This document shows, in pieces, positions 47,701 to 57,639 of a stretch of DNA of 64,000 nucleotides. The notes under the pieces are model-generated. The model did no database searches. It had not been told where the DNA came from and was given only the letters and a program-made list of their open reading frames with translations. Origin of the DNA: Halichondria panicea (taxonomy: Eukaryota > Porifera > Demospongiae > Suberitida > Halichondriidae); NCBI RefSeq assembly GCF_963675165.1, contig NC_087389.1, positions 4,462,830-4,526,829 of the forward strand. The letters are read 5' to 3'. The translations under genes were made by a program, and so were the position numbers. The number at the start of each line of letters is the position of its first letter. The stretch's first letter is position 1.

Positions 47701-47803
47701 GAAGCTGCTGATCGTTTAGATGTGGTAGTAGCTCTTCCAGGTTAAGATAGCTATTAAAGTCAACATGATGGACCATAAAAAATCTTTTAGTAGATCTAGC
47801 CAT
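41769..47803 (-). CDS. NLR-D: CARD-NACHT-LRR receptor, intact
   Basis: Exons: 47389-47803, 46137-46238, 44218-46036, 43857-43940, 43473-43559, 43253-43336, 43087-43176, 42940-43023, 42790-42873, 42642-42731, 42484-42567, 42148-42237, 41769-41925; 3270 nt, 1089 residues. Same domain order and exon lengths as NLR-C: CARD, Pro/Arg-rich linker, NACHT (GAPGVGKT; LFILEGWDELPP), nine LRR exons, terminal MEATKVTDKGKKKLQEICDS. Substitutions relative to NLR-C are spread along the gene with no frame damage, as expected for a maintained duplicate. A 43-bp palindromic element sits in intron 1, just inside the donor. Confidence 0.92.
46826..47230 (-). repeat. dispersed repeat in NLR-D intron 1, inverted relative to 47961-48526
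   Basis: In reverse it shares ordered blocks with the element at 47961: GATACGGTA, TTCTATAGGCTTCTAG, TCTTGGATTTT.ATTCGTGGAT, CTCGAGTTATG. Ends are not clear. Non-coding. Confidence 0.55.
47321..47363. mobile_element. 43-bp palindromic element (TCGAGGCTA end) in NLR-D intron 1
   Basis: TAACCTCGAGACCAG ... CTGGATTCGAGGCTA imperfect palindrome. Flanked by GGCTTTGCC (47312-47320) and GGCTTCGCC (47364-47372), a 9-bp duplication with one change. NLR-B has the empty site (CAGGCTTTGCCTATAGCTAA, about 35273-35292). Confidence 0.85.
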
Positions 47804-47880
47804 AGCAAGTTTTTACTTAGCGAGTCTCATAGTAAATAGTAGTTGTATACGCCCTCTAGCTAATCGATCCACCGCAAACG

Positions 47881-47910
47881 ATTTATATAGGGGTGGGGAA
47901 AATCCCCCAC
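47881..47910 (-). promoter_or_regulatory. kappaB, CACC and TATA block upstream of NLR-D
   Basis: On the minus strand: GGGGGATTTTCC (kappaB core complement at 47897-47906), CCACCCC, TATATAAAT (47881-47889), 78-103 bp before the start codon. Almost the same arrangement as NLR-B. Confidence 0.65.
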
Positions 47911-47960
47911 AATCCGCTGTGCTCAACATTAATTATTGTATAGCTGCTTGTCAGTCATTA

Positions 47961-48526
47961 TGCCTCGGTGCGCATGCGCAAGCGAGGTATACGGTAGTGT
48001 GTTTGTGTGTCTGTCTGTCTGTGTGCGTGTCTGTGTGTGTGTGTAGACTGCTACAGCTGCACAAGGATCAATGAAGTGCAAGTAAGAGTTTCTATAGGCT
48101 TCTAGTCATGTTTTCTTGGATTTTAATTCGTGGATTTGCAAAATAAAGCTTCGTTCTCGAGTTATGCCTAGTTTTTCTTACTTGGAATGCCATTGCAGCC
48201 TTTTCAGAAGAGTCCGTAGCAAAACTTGTTCACCGAATGTTGCTACTGTACTTAGTAGTTAGCTCTGCACTAGAACGCTAGCTCCGCAAGAGTGAGAAGA
48301 GAGCTGCAAGGCTCTGCTGACTTGTAGCCATTAGTTTTAGACTTAAACTTTTGGCATCGATCGTTTTTAACAACAATCACGGTCGATTATTACCCACTAT
48401 TTGAGTTTCCTGCGATTACATGTACAATGCAGCAAAATTAGATCATCATGATAATTATAATCAATGTGTGTATAAAAGCTAGCTAGTAGTTTTATGTTAT
48501 GTAGCTTTGGCACCTCCACCGAGGCA
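47961..48526. repeat. 566-bp element with TGCCTCGGTG inverted ends
   Basis: TGCCTCGGTG at the left end and CACCGAGGCA at the right end. Near the left is a GTGTGTCTGTCTGT simple repeat (about 47998-48043). Interior shares blocks with the inverted repeat at 46826-47230. Non-coding. Confidence 0.6.
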
Positions 48527-50560
48527 TCAGCACCCGCGGTGCTTTCATTAGAATATGCACCTGATTAAGTTGTAAAATATAAAAATATGTAAAATATAAA
48601 AATATACTATACACAATGAATGGGGTGGTCTTTCACACATAGAAGAAAAGGTTACACGTGGTACATACACATAACTATCACAGATAATTGGTGGAGTTTC
48701 TCTTCTGCATCACTTGAGAGTGGTGCTTGTAGTTGAGGTCTAACTTGTTCTCTGTGTCTCTCCCAGAGTTGATGGAGTCACAGATCCTCTTGGAGCTTCT
48801 TCTTTCCTTCGTCAGTCACCTTTGTAGCCTCCATTCTGCATGAAACAATTACCTTAATTATTTCCGCAAATTTCACCAGACTATGTACTCATGCAATATG
48901 CAAACTTTTTAAGGACCATGCACTCACTGTGACTGTACTGTAGTGTCCCCTTAAGCGTACACATGCATACGGAACTTGGCCAATAATAGCTTTGAAAAGA
49001 GCCACACAGCATTGAAAACTGGCATGCAAAGTACGTATACGTGTACTGTATACTCACAGAACTTGATTGACTGAATTGGAGCTGTTCCTTTTCAAAGCCT
49101 CTCCCACTAGTTCAGCACCCTCCGATATGATTGCACCCCAGTCTGTGAGGAACAACAACCAAATATTGATAAGGAACTCATCAATCGGCTCCGCTGGCTT
49201 CTTTGATTTCAAAGCTAGCGTGCATATATGGAAGCATAGTAGTGGACTGTTATGGTATGATTATACTATAATTATAATTGTGGCCGCTTACTGAATTCCG
49301 ACAAAAGTTTCTGTGACTGAAACAGTTCCACGAGTTTCTTGAGCCCCTTTGGTGTGACATCACATCCAAACACCCTGTACAAAGTTTTAATAGACCAATT
49401 ATGACGAGTCATCAATTCATGCAGTTACTACACTTCACAAGCCCTTAACTTACATAACTTTACTTACCCCAACTTTTTGAGAGATCGTTCAGGTTTAGCG
49501 ATCAATGCTTCAAGTACTCGCACAAAATCAGCATCTCCAATCGGATTCTTTGACAAACTGCATGACACCAAAATAATGGTGGTTGCAATGATAAATGAAA
49601 CAGTCACGACTTTATCAGAATAAGACTACTGCTCTTCTCAATAATAGTAGCCACCAGATGACAGTCATCAGCTCCCAAATCATTCCGATCAAGTCTAGAG
49701 TGAAAATATAACGTGGCAAATGAACATAAATCCAAGAAAAAATATAATCGCATACTCAAAAAGTTTGAGTGACGTTACCTTAGTACTTCAAGAGTTTGGT
49801 TGACGGGAGCCATTTGGGCTAGAGCAGTAAGACCGGCTGAAGTCATATCTGTTTTCGTCAGTCTACATATAGACGAAGTAATTAAATAACATGAATTATA
49901 AATGTATAAATCACTTACGATAATTCAGTGAGAGTCTTGTTGTATCTGTTGTCTAGTGCCTGCGCTATCCTCGTAACACCATGGCAACCAAATTGTTCAA
50001 ATCCGATGCTGTATGGACGAATTGTGTGAGTAGAAACGTACCTATAGAAGAATGCTTTCCAAATCATGATATAGTTATGGAACCTTACTAGAGTTCTTTT
50101 ATTGTGATGTTTGCTCTCAAGACATCAGCTAGTTCAAAAGCACCATCTTTAGTCAGCTCACAGCTTGAGAAACTGTTAAAAACAAGTGATAATTATATAG
50201 ACTATTACCGGCTTAAAGAAAACGGATAGAAGTACACATATTCGTGGTTTTACATTGTACAACATATGTAAATTCCTGGCTGATATAAAATTAATTAATG
50301 TAGCGTACTGGAGTGACTTGGTTGTTGCGTGCGGCTGTTTGAGACCTGCTGTGAGAGTCCTCATGCCCTCGTCTCCAAACGGATTGGACGACAAACTGTA
50401 GAGGGTATTATCGTGACTATAATATGGTTATTAAACATTCACTGATCTGGAATAGATTTACATATACATGTAAAGTAGTAAGTATTTCAAATTTGCTAGC
50501 TAGACGAGGCACACATGTATAGTGAAACCTCTCAATAAAGGACACTTTACACTTACTATA

Positions 50561-50999
50561 CCGTATAGCGGGTATATTTCGAGGGTATAAATGTTCGCGG
50601 TTTTCGCGGATTGAGCCTGTACTGCGAAAATTTATACCCACGAAATGTATGAATAGTAGGCGTGTTCAGTATTATTGACCACACCTATCGACACAAAAAG
50701 GAATCAAGAGACAAGGACGCCGGTATAGCCAGCTAGATTGCTCTATTATACGTCTACGTCCAGATTGTTTTGTACTGGTGGTATCCGCTGACCATGGCCT
50801 GCACAGCAAACGTTCTGCTAGAGGTGGAGGACATAGTGCCTCACCGATTCTATTTTATACAGGCTAGGCCTGGATTCGAGGCTAACGGTGTGGAGGTACA
50901 GCTGCATGTTGATGTGCGCATGCGCCAAAAAGCTGGAACTCAGACCACGAAAATAAAATCCGGGAAAATGTACACCCTCGAAATATACCCGCTATACGG
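50561..50999. mobile_element. 439-bp MITE of the CCGTATA family, in NLR-E
   Basis: Inverted ends CCGTATAGCGGGTATATTTC and GAAATATACCCGCTATACGG (about 27 bp), flanked by TA. A 78-codon frame at 50770-51006 ends inside the right repeat and is not convincing as a gene. Confidence 0.85.
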
Positions 51000-51041
51000 T
51001 ATATAGAGAGACGAGGTCCTTTATTAGCTAAAACTCTAGTA

Positions 51042-51244
51042 CTGTATAGCTGGTTATTTTCGAGGCATGAAATTTTTACCCATAAACACGAAAATTTAGT
51101 GTCGCGAAAATTGGTTTACATCGGTATTAGTGTAGGGGTGTGGTCATTTGAACCCGCTATCCTCGAAAATAAACTCCCTAAAAATGTTCTGTTTGGGCAA
51201 TCTGCAGTGAAAATTTAGTGCCTCGAAAATAAACCGCTATACGG
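51042..51244. repeat. 203-bp MITE of the CCGTATA family, in NLR-E
   Basis: Ends CTGTATAGCTGGTTATTTTC and GAAAATAAACCGCTATACGG, flanked by TA. Shares the TCGAGGC and CTCGAAAAT blocks with its neighbour at 50561. Confidence 0.75.
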
Positions 51245-53756
51245 TAGTTCACATGACTGTCATTAAAATAGAGAGGGTGTCGTACTACAATTAATACACA
51301 CACAAGCTCACATGAGTGAGTGCAGCTGCATCTTGCTGTTGATCATGTCCGCTAGGTGGCAAACAGACATGGCTCGTATCCGGTTCTGAGTCAAACTGTA
51401 GGTAAAAGGTAGCTATAGTAAAAGAGGATCACAGATGAATACAATGTACAGACAATGATGTACATGTAAGAGTGTCGAAGCTACATTGACATACTACTTT
51501 AATTGTGTCCAATTTTAAGGATTCACTTTGGGTATAGTAACATAAACCATTCACATCATTACACCACCACTGACTACCTAATAAGTCTATACACTCACTC
51601 CAATCTCTTGATGGTGAATCCGAGTACTCCATGGGCCTCAATGTGGGTCAAAAGAGACGTCTTGAATATCCTCAGTCCATCGTCCCCCATATTGCACCCC
51701 CTCAACTCGACATGCCAATCCCCCCCGGCCGATGTGATCATGTGAGCAGCACAGAGACAGTCGGTTGTGCTGAGAAGCATGTTACCAAGGTTTAGAACAT
51801 GGAACATCTTTTCCGCAACTTTCTTGCTGATAGCAGGGTTGTCAGCTTCGTACAAACAGTGTAGAAGAAAGATTTGATCTCGATTGGCCTTCCCAGTTTC
51901 AGATATGATCAATTCTTTGAAAAATTCGTTCTCGAGCCTTGTAATCCCTGAGAAAAATTTCCAAATGTTTTGAAACTGCTAATCATTTCGGAACTCTCTC
52001 AGAAGTGAAACTCGTTTATTATCAACCAGATTTTGAATTCCATAGGCTGCGAGAAACTCTTGAATTGAGAGATGATTGAACTGATAAATCTGCTCGAATC
52101 CTGCTGCAACGGCCATAACAGGTGCATTCAATAGGCCGTAGCCATCAAAGGCATTTGAATCGAGACCAACAGCCTGCAAATCTTCTTTGCTGTACACGAA
52201 CTTCTTCTCTTTGAAGCCGTCCAGAGCCAAAGTACAAAGGGAATTGATCACGCTTCTAACTTCGACCGGTAGTTCTTCCAAGCAAGAAACTCCAGAGAGG
52301 GACTTGAACGTTACGTGCTTCTTCAAGGTTAGGAAAAGAGTGTTGCAGATGTGCTGACGATAAAGCTCTGTGAGGGTATGCGGCAAAGCTAAATCTTTTC
52401 GAGCCACGTGGCAGATAATGGAAAGAGTGAGCGGGATGTGGGCCAACGCTTTGAGGTTCGGAAACTTGTTGAGATGGCTAAGAACAGTTTCAGACATATC
52501 CCCGCCATGAAGTTGTACGTACTGTGTGATTTCTTTAGTACTGAAGCCCAATACCTCGATATGTCGTTCATCCATGTAATCATAGAGGTCAGAGGTCACT
52601 GTGGGACGAGAGGTTACAAGTACAGATGCTTTCGGTAAAATATTGCCCTCGACAATGTCAAAAAAGAATGAACCTTCTTCACGTAACGTAGGAGGCAACT
52701 CGTCCCAGCCTTCGAGAATGAACAAACTTCTTTCCCCTTGAGATCTCAATAACTCTTCGGTAGCCTCAGCAAGGAGGGGGCCTTGCAGGTATATGAGCAG
52801 ATCACTCAACTCCACTGACGGTTTTCGCTGGTATCTTCTGAGGGTTACCAAGAGCACCATATCGTATTCATCTAGCAGATCGTTATTGGCCCATAGTTGA
52901 CACATGTGTAGGGCAAGCATTGTCTTTCCAACACCAGGAGCCCCTTCGACTAGTACGAGCTTCCTCGATCCTTCTTTACCGTAAGTGAAAATTCCTTGCA
53001 AATTAATGTCTTCCTTTTTCTTCTTGATGATGTCATCCACAGAGCCGTGTAATGTACTTTGCAGAAATTCATCATTCTCTGCGTCTGCAGCACTTATTCC
53101 TTTCTTCTTGACGAGTGCTAGATTAATAAATTTGATAGTTCCTTTGTTAATACCAGGAGATTTGTTAAAGAACTTTTCATCTGCGTAAGAGGTTCTCAAA
53201 GTTTTAATGAGCACTTGAAGAGGAGATTCATCTATTGAATGTCGTTCTGAGCGAGTGAAACTAGAACGTACTAAGGGTGATGAATAATGACTTTGATCAT
53301 CACGTGACGGAGGTATGTATTGCCGGCCAAATTCGTGTGGGGGCTGACAAAATTGCAGGTTAGATTGAGAGGTGCTTAGTTGTTCTGGTGAGCGATCGCT
53401 TTCTTCCATTCTAGAACCTGTGTAAAGAAAGTGTAATATTGAAGGTGCATAGATAATTGAAGTATATTATGCGTACATCGTGAAATGAAAATGTTGATTC
53501 GTATAGAATGTTTATACCTATTAGCTTGTCATGTGATCTGTCAGGTCTAGGCCGGCGGAGAGGGGGAGGTTGGAGATCTGTTGGCACAGTGACGTTAGAT
53601 TGAGCCCCTCTTTTAACTCCTATTGTGAGCAATAATAAAAGAAATTCATATAAAAACACACACACAGTGTACCTGCACCCACAAATTTACAGGGTATAAT
53701 TTAGGGTTACATATTAATTATGCATCTGCCCCATGAATAACAAGCATATCTATATC

Positions 53757-53788
53757 TAGCCCGATTCCAGGCCCTGGAATCGAGGCTA
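53757..53788. mobile_element. 32-bp palindromic element in NLR-E intron
   Basis: TAGCCCGATTCCAGG then C then CCTGGAATCGAGGCTA, with arms differing at one base. Flanked by ATCTATATC (53748-53756) and ATCTATATT (53789-53797). The right end CGAGGCTA matches that of the element at 47321-47363. Smallest member seen. Confidence 0.75.
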
Positions 53789-55628
53789 ATCTATATTAAA
53801 TACTCACCAAAAGTTGACAAAGGTCCTTCCTCTTCGTCCATCTGCTCCGTACTTGAGGAAATACTTCGATCGCAAATCATTCTCCTCTTGCTGTACACCT
53901 CCTCGATACGCACCTGGCTTCTTTCCATATACTCCAGTTTGATAGAACTCAGTGTGGGATCTGAATCGAGTCTCGTCCTAATTTCGTCTACACCGAATAC
54001 ACTAAGTGACTGCTTCAGAAAGGCAGCAGGTATCTTCCATACTAAGACAATGGAGCCATGTCGGGTGGAAGCAAGACTAAAGGTGTGTCTCTGAATCGAG
54101 AGAACTCCAGCAATCATATCTTTAACCACGAACGCCTCTCCAAGAGTCATATCAGGGTTGCTATGTAATGTCAAGAGGAGATGGTGAGTTTGGGTAGATG
54201 TGGAGTTGTACTGGCAGGTTAGAGCTTGATTGCTCATGATATGATCGGCATACTCGAGAGCAAGAGAGTGCAATTCCTGTAGTCCCAATACATGGAGAAG
54301 CCTACAGAGTAAGTCAATGTCTGATTCGTGGCACAATCCAAGCTGACGAATATGCACACACAGAGAGCCAAAATCCCTCACTTCTTCCTGCTGAATAGTA
54401 ATGCCCATGTGACCATCATGTAGAATCCTGTTTAGTTCAACAATGACGCTGTCAATTGAAACATCATTTGTCGCCATATGAGAAGATATTCTCTGCACCA
54501 AGTGTGCATAATCTGGTGCAACTTGATTCAATGGGGAGGGGAGATCATCGGCAAAACTAGATGGACTGTTCTGATAAAGCAATGAGTTTGTGGTCTGCTC
54601 TTGAATTAGCACCTGTGCTTGCTGCACCAAACGTGGAGTTTCCTCTGCCATTGTTCCTAACAAAATGTTCTGTTCAAATCAAGATTCGAAGTTTGATAGA
54701 TTACTCTCTATGGTATCGGTCGGATTTTGATGACTTGTACTGACAGTTACTGCATTATTCGCCTTTAAGCCATAGGGAACATTGATCACTTGAGGGAGGC
54801 TACTGGCTGATATTTGTTCATCAACTGTTACTTGCATTTGTCGCACTAAACATGGAGTTTGCTCCGCCATTGTTAGTGGCAAAAGTCCCTGTTCGAATTG
54901 AGATTCAAAGGTACTAACTGTTGATCTCTGTAATGAGTTTGGATTTGTGTTGTCCTGCTGACGAGAACTGACGGTTTCTGCAGTATTCACCCCTAGGCCA
55001 TGGGGAACGGCATCGATTACTTGAGGGAGGCTACTGACTGATATTTGTTCTTCAATCGGTACTTGTAGAGTTTGCTCGACCATTATATCAGTCGACGCAG
55101 TGTGGTTTGATACGGTATCAACTGTCGAAACATCTTGTGCATTTGTGCTGTCCTGTTCATCACTACACAGCTGGTACAGGGTTTGTCCTCACGACTTGGG
55201 GGACATTGTAATTACTAGGTTGCGAATTGTTCGTTGCTAGTGCCTGATTCTGAGCAAATGCTGAACGAATAGGGGGCGTGTGTGCTGGACGATCTTGAAG
55301 CCATTTCTCCATTTTATCCGCTAGTTCAGGATGGGGAAAGTGCTCCTTTGCATTTTGAACACACTCGATGAACAAGAAGGGAGCTTGATCTCCTTTTATG
55401 CATATAATTTTAACAAGGTGTTTAATTTTCTTCTTTCGGGTTGTAAGTGAGTCCAGTGTTTCCATCTCATCTATATCTAGAGTCAGTAATTGCTTGCTTA
55501 GTAAGGGAATCACTTCATCGATGTTCAGATAATCTTCAAAATCTTTGAGATGAGCCATAAAAAACCTTTTAGTAGAGTAACCTGCAGCCATTGTGTAGCT
55601 GTAGAGCTAGCTAGCTGGCTTTCTCTGG

Positions 55629-55636
55629 CTTTTATA
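55629..55636 (-). promoter_or_regulatory. TATA box of NLR-E
   Basis: TATAAAAG on the minus strand, 38 bp before the start codon. The helicase element begins only 17 bp further upstream and separates it from a G-rich, kappaB-like stretch now at about 57846-57855. Confidence 0.5.
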
Positions 55637-55857
55637 CAGTGCAGTGTCTCGGTAGTTGGGCGGAGCCCGACCGTCCCTGACGGGAGGTCGGGGGACACGC
55701 TTATATAGGATTTGTACTTGTGTATTATGTAATACTGCTTGGAGCATCATGAATATAATCATTTTAAGTGGGTGTTAAACGCAATATGCACCGCACTGCA
55801 CCACACTGGCTGGCACTGAAAACAACATGACTTTGCTACTAAATTAAAAGAGCAAGA

Positions 55858-56102
55858 ATGGCCCAAGTGCTACAATGTTTTGGATGTGAGGATGAGCTAT
55901 CAAGGCCTGGTAACAGGAGAGCTCTTGATGGTCCAGCTGGAAAGGAAGTGTTGGACCTGTGGACAATGCTACTGGAGAATGAGGAAGAACAGATGTGTGC
56001 TGATGTCGACATTAACAGTATTGTAAATGGCAGTGATAAAAACAGATTGCCCAAAATGTGCAGGAAATGTTTCGGTAGATATAGCAGCTTTCTTGAAGCA
56101 CA
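55858..56102 (+). CDS. cysteine-pair (ZAD/zinc-ribbon-like) first exon inside the helicase element
   Basis: ATG at 55858; MAQVLQCFGCEDELSR ... LPKMCRKCFGRYSSFLEAQ, then a plausible donor GTAATA. Two CxxC pairs about 60 residues apart with an aromatic after the second resemble N-terminal zinc-binding modules of the ZAD type. No later exon was found in the element. It is transcribed towards the helicase gene. Could be a remnant. Function unknown. Confidence 0.45.
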
Positions 56103-56154
56103 GGTAATAATGAAAATAAAATTTGTAATTAGCTGAAAGAAGTAACTAAGTCTT

Positions 56155-57639
56155 AGGTCACATTGTCCACATAAACATGACTTAGAACAAATATCACAGC
56201 ACAAGCAATTGAAACCGAGATCAACATGTTTGTAATTGTCAATATTTCGGAAAAGACTATCCCTTCTACAATCTGTAGTGTTGAAGTTTGAAGCATATTC
56301 TTTAATCTCATTATTAACTTGATGGTAAATTCTTGCCTTTAAAAGGGTTACACGTGATGGTTTACCATCTCGACCTGCTCTACCAGTCTCTTGTACATAG
56401 CTACTGATATCGTCTGACAGGCCAACATGAATGATTTACCGAATGTTGGGACAATCAACACCCATACCAAATGCCATAGTAGCTACAACAATGCGAAGAT
56501 TGCCATCACCCTTAAATAAACGAATGATTTCAGATTTATGGGCTGGATCAGTGACACTTGTAAACATGTCCACGGGGCGAAATTCAGGAAGATCAGGTGC
56601 ATCATCAGGATTTGTGAATGCAGCTCCAAGGTAATCCTTAAAGAAGAGGTACATGTCACCACACACTCCAAAAGAACGTCCATATATGATTGTTTTGGGA
56701 AACTTGTTTCTCTCGATTACCAATTTCTGGGCCAAGTTTTGGAATGTCTCTGGTATACTTTTGAACAATCCAACAGCAAATTTGGGATTACTGGGACTCT
56801 CGTAATGACAAATGGGTTTCTTAGGCCAACAATACGAGAAATAAATGAAATGTCACTTCGGGTAGCTGTTGCTGTTAGCGCCATCACATGAACTGATGTT
56901 GGAATGAGGCTGCGCACTTCTCTAATTCTCAACAGCATTTGCCTGAAAGTCTCACCCCTGCAATAATATTATTGGTACACATGTTAATGTTAATAAAAAA
57001 CAATGAGTCAAATACATACCATTTCTTCACACAATGAGCTTCATCGATTATCAAAGCCTTGAGTCTATTAGCATACATATCTCCCCCCAGAAGTCTTCTC
57101 CAATGCTTCTTGCTGATGATCATTTCAGGTGTAAAGAATACTAGCTGATACTTTCCATGGAAGATCGCATCCATTGTAGCTGCATCAGACATCTCGCCCG
57201 AGACATATGTGCTAGAGATGCCTTTAGAACAATAGATGGCTACCTATATATAGAATAAAAGCATCCAGCTTAGAATGATCTAGTTACGTGTAAACAGCTC
57301 ATATGCACATGTACGTATAATTATATGTATGTTCTATCTAGCCTTACATACCTGATCATGAATGATGGCCAGCAGAGGAGTGACTACTACTACAATAGAA
57401 TAACCTTTCTCCTTCTCCAATATTTTGTCAAATGCTGCAGGCAAACAAGCATAGCAAAGGCTCTTTCAAAATTCAGTAGGCAATACAGCAAGACATCTCT
57501 GCCTCTCAGAAAAGAAGTGACTACTTCCAAGTAGTCTCGAATACCCGCCTCAACCTAAAATTTAGGTTGAGGCGGGTATTCGAGACTAACTTCCAAGCTC
57601 ATTAGCAGCTTCTGTGACAGCTTGTGTAACTTTCTCCAT
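56155..57639 (-). pseudogene. RecQ-like DNA helicase pseudogene
   Basis: ATG at 57637-57639; exons about 57352-57639, 57020-57243, and 56957 down to about 56155. Recognisable RecQ motifs: KSLCYACLPAAFD after motif I, VVVTPLLAIIHDQ (Ia), YQLVFFTPEM, LIIDEAHCVKKW (II, DEAH), MALTATATRSD (III), VVATMAFGMGVDCPNIR (V), YVQETGRAGRDG (VI), and a C-terminal cysteine cluster CLCCDICSKSCLCGQC. Lesions: TGA at 57466-57468 where the Walker A Gly before Lys-Ser should be, a 57-bp palindromic insertion at 57532-57588, a frameshift near 56800 (RNPFVI then CHYESPSNPKF), and a TAA directly after CPNIR. RecQ enzymes are 3'-5' DNA helicases; this copy cannot work. Confidence 0.88.
57532..57588. mobile_element. 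57-bp palindromic element nested in the helicase pseudogene
   Basis: Perfect palindrome apart from its central base, from TAGTCTCGAATACCCGCC to GGCGGGTATTCGAGACTA. Flanked by the 9-bp direct repeat ACTTCCAAG (57523-57531, 57589-57597). Excising the element and one repeat rejoins the helicase frame ELGS|SHFF. Confidence 0.93.

Larger units (their letters stand above)
47804..48677. other. NLR-D promoter and repeat-rich interval
   Basis: Contains the NLR-D promoter block and the repeat element at 47961-48526. No gene seen. Confidence 0.5.
48678..55591 (-). pseudogene. NLR-E: CARD-DED-like-NACHT-LRR gene, degenerate
   Basis: Blocks on the minus strand: CARD exon from 55591; a long exon 53808 to about 55152 with 70-residue tandem repeats (two copies of EQISxSSLPQVI), a DED-like helical region (FGSLCVHIRQLGLCHESDID) and an unnamed region with VLVWKIPAAF; linker exon 53518-53619; NACHT exon 51599-53417; LRR exons 51312-51395, 50309-50395, 50089-50172, 49919-50008, 49779-49862, about 49611-49694, 49468-49557, 49292-49374, 49058-49142; terminal 48678-48835. 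Lesions: in-frame TGA at 54679-54681; Lys AAG to TAG at 51979-51981; a 4-bp deletion removing the donor near 49611; 1-bp deletion in 49292-49374; 5-bp deletion in 49058-49142; 1-bp insertion in the terminal exon near 48786. CARD and long exon join only through a possible 41-bp intron (GTGAGG...AACAG). A shortened CARD-DED product is conceivable. Confidence 0.88.

Noticed and set aside
50770..51006. 78-codon frame starting MACTANVLLEVED
   Set aside because: Starts inside a MITE and ends in its terminal repeat.
55839..56204. Minus-strand frame continuing after the helicase cysteine cluster
   Set aside because: The part after CGQCDL is mostly antisense to the cysteine-pair exon on the plus strand; the true helicase end is uncertain but not this.
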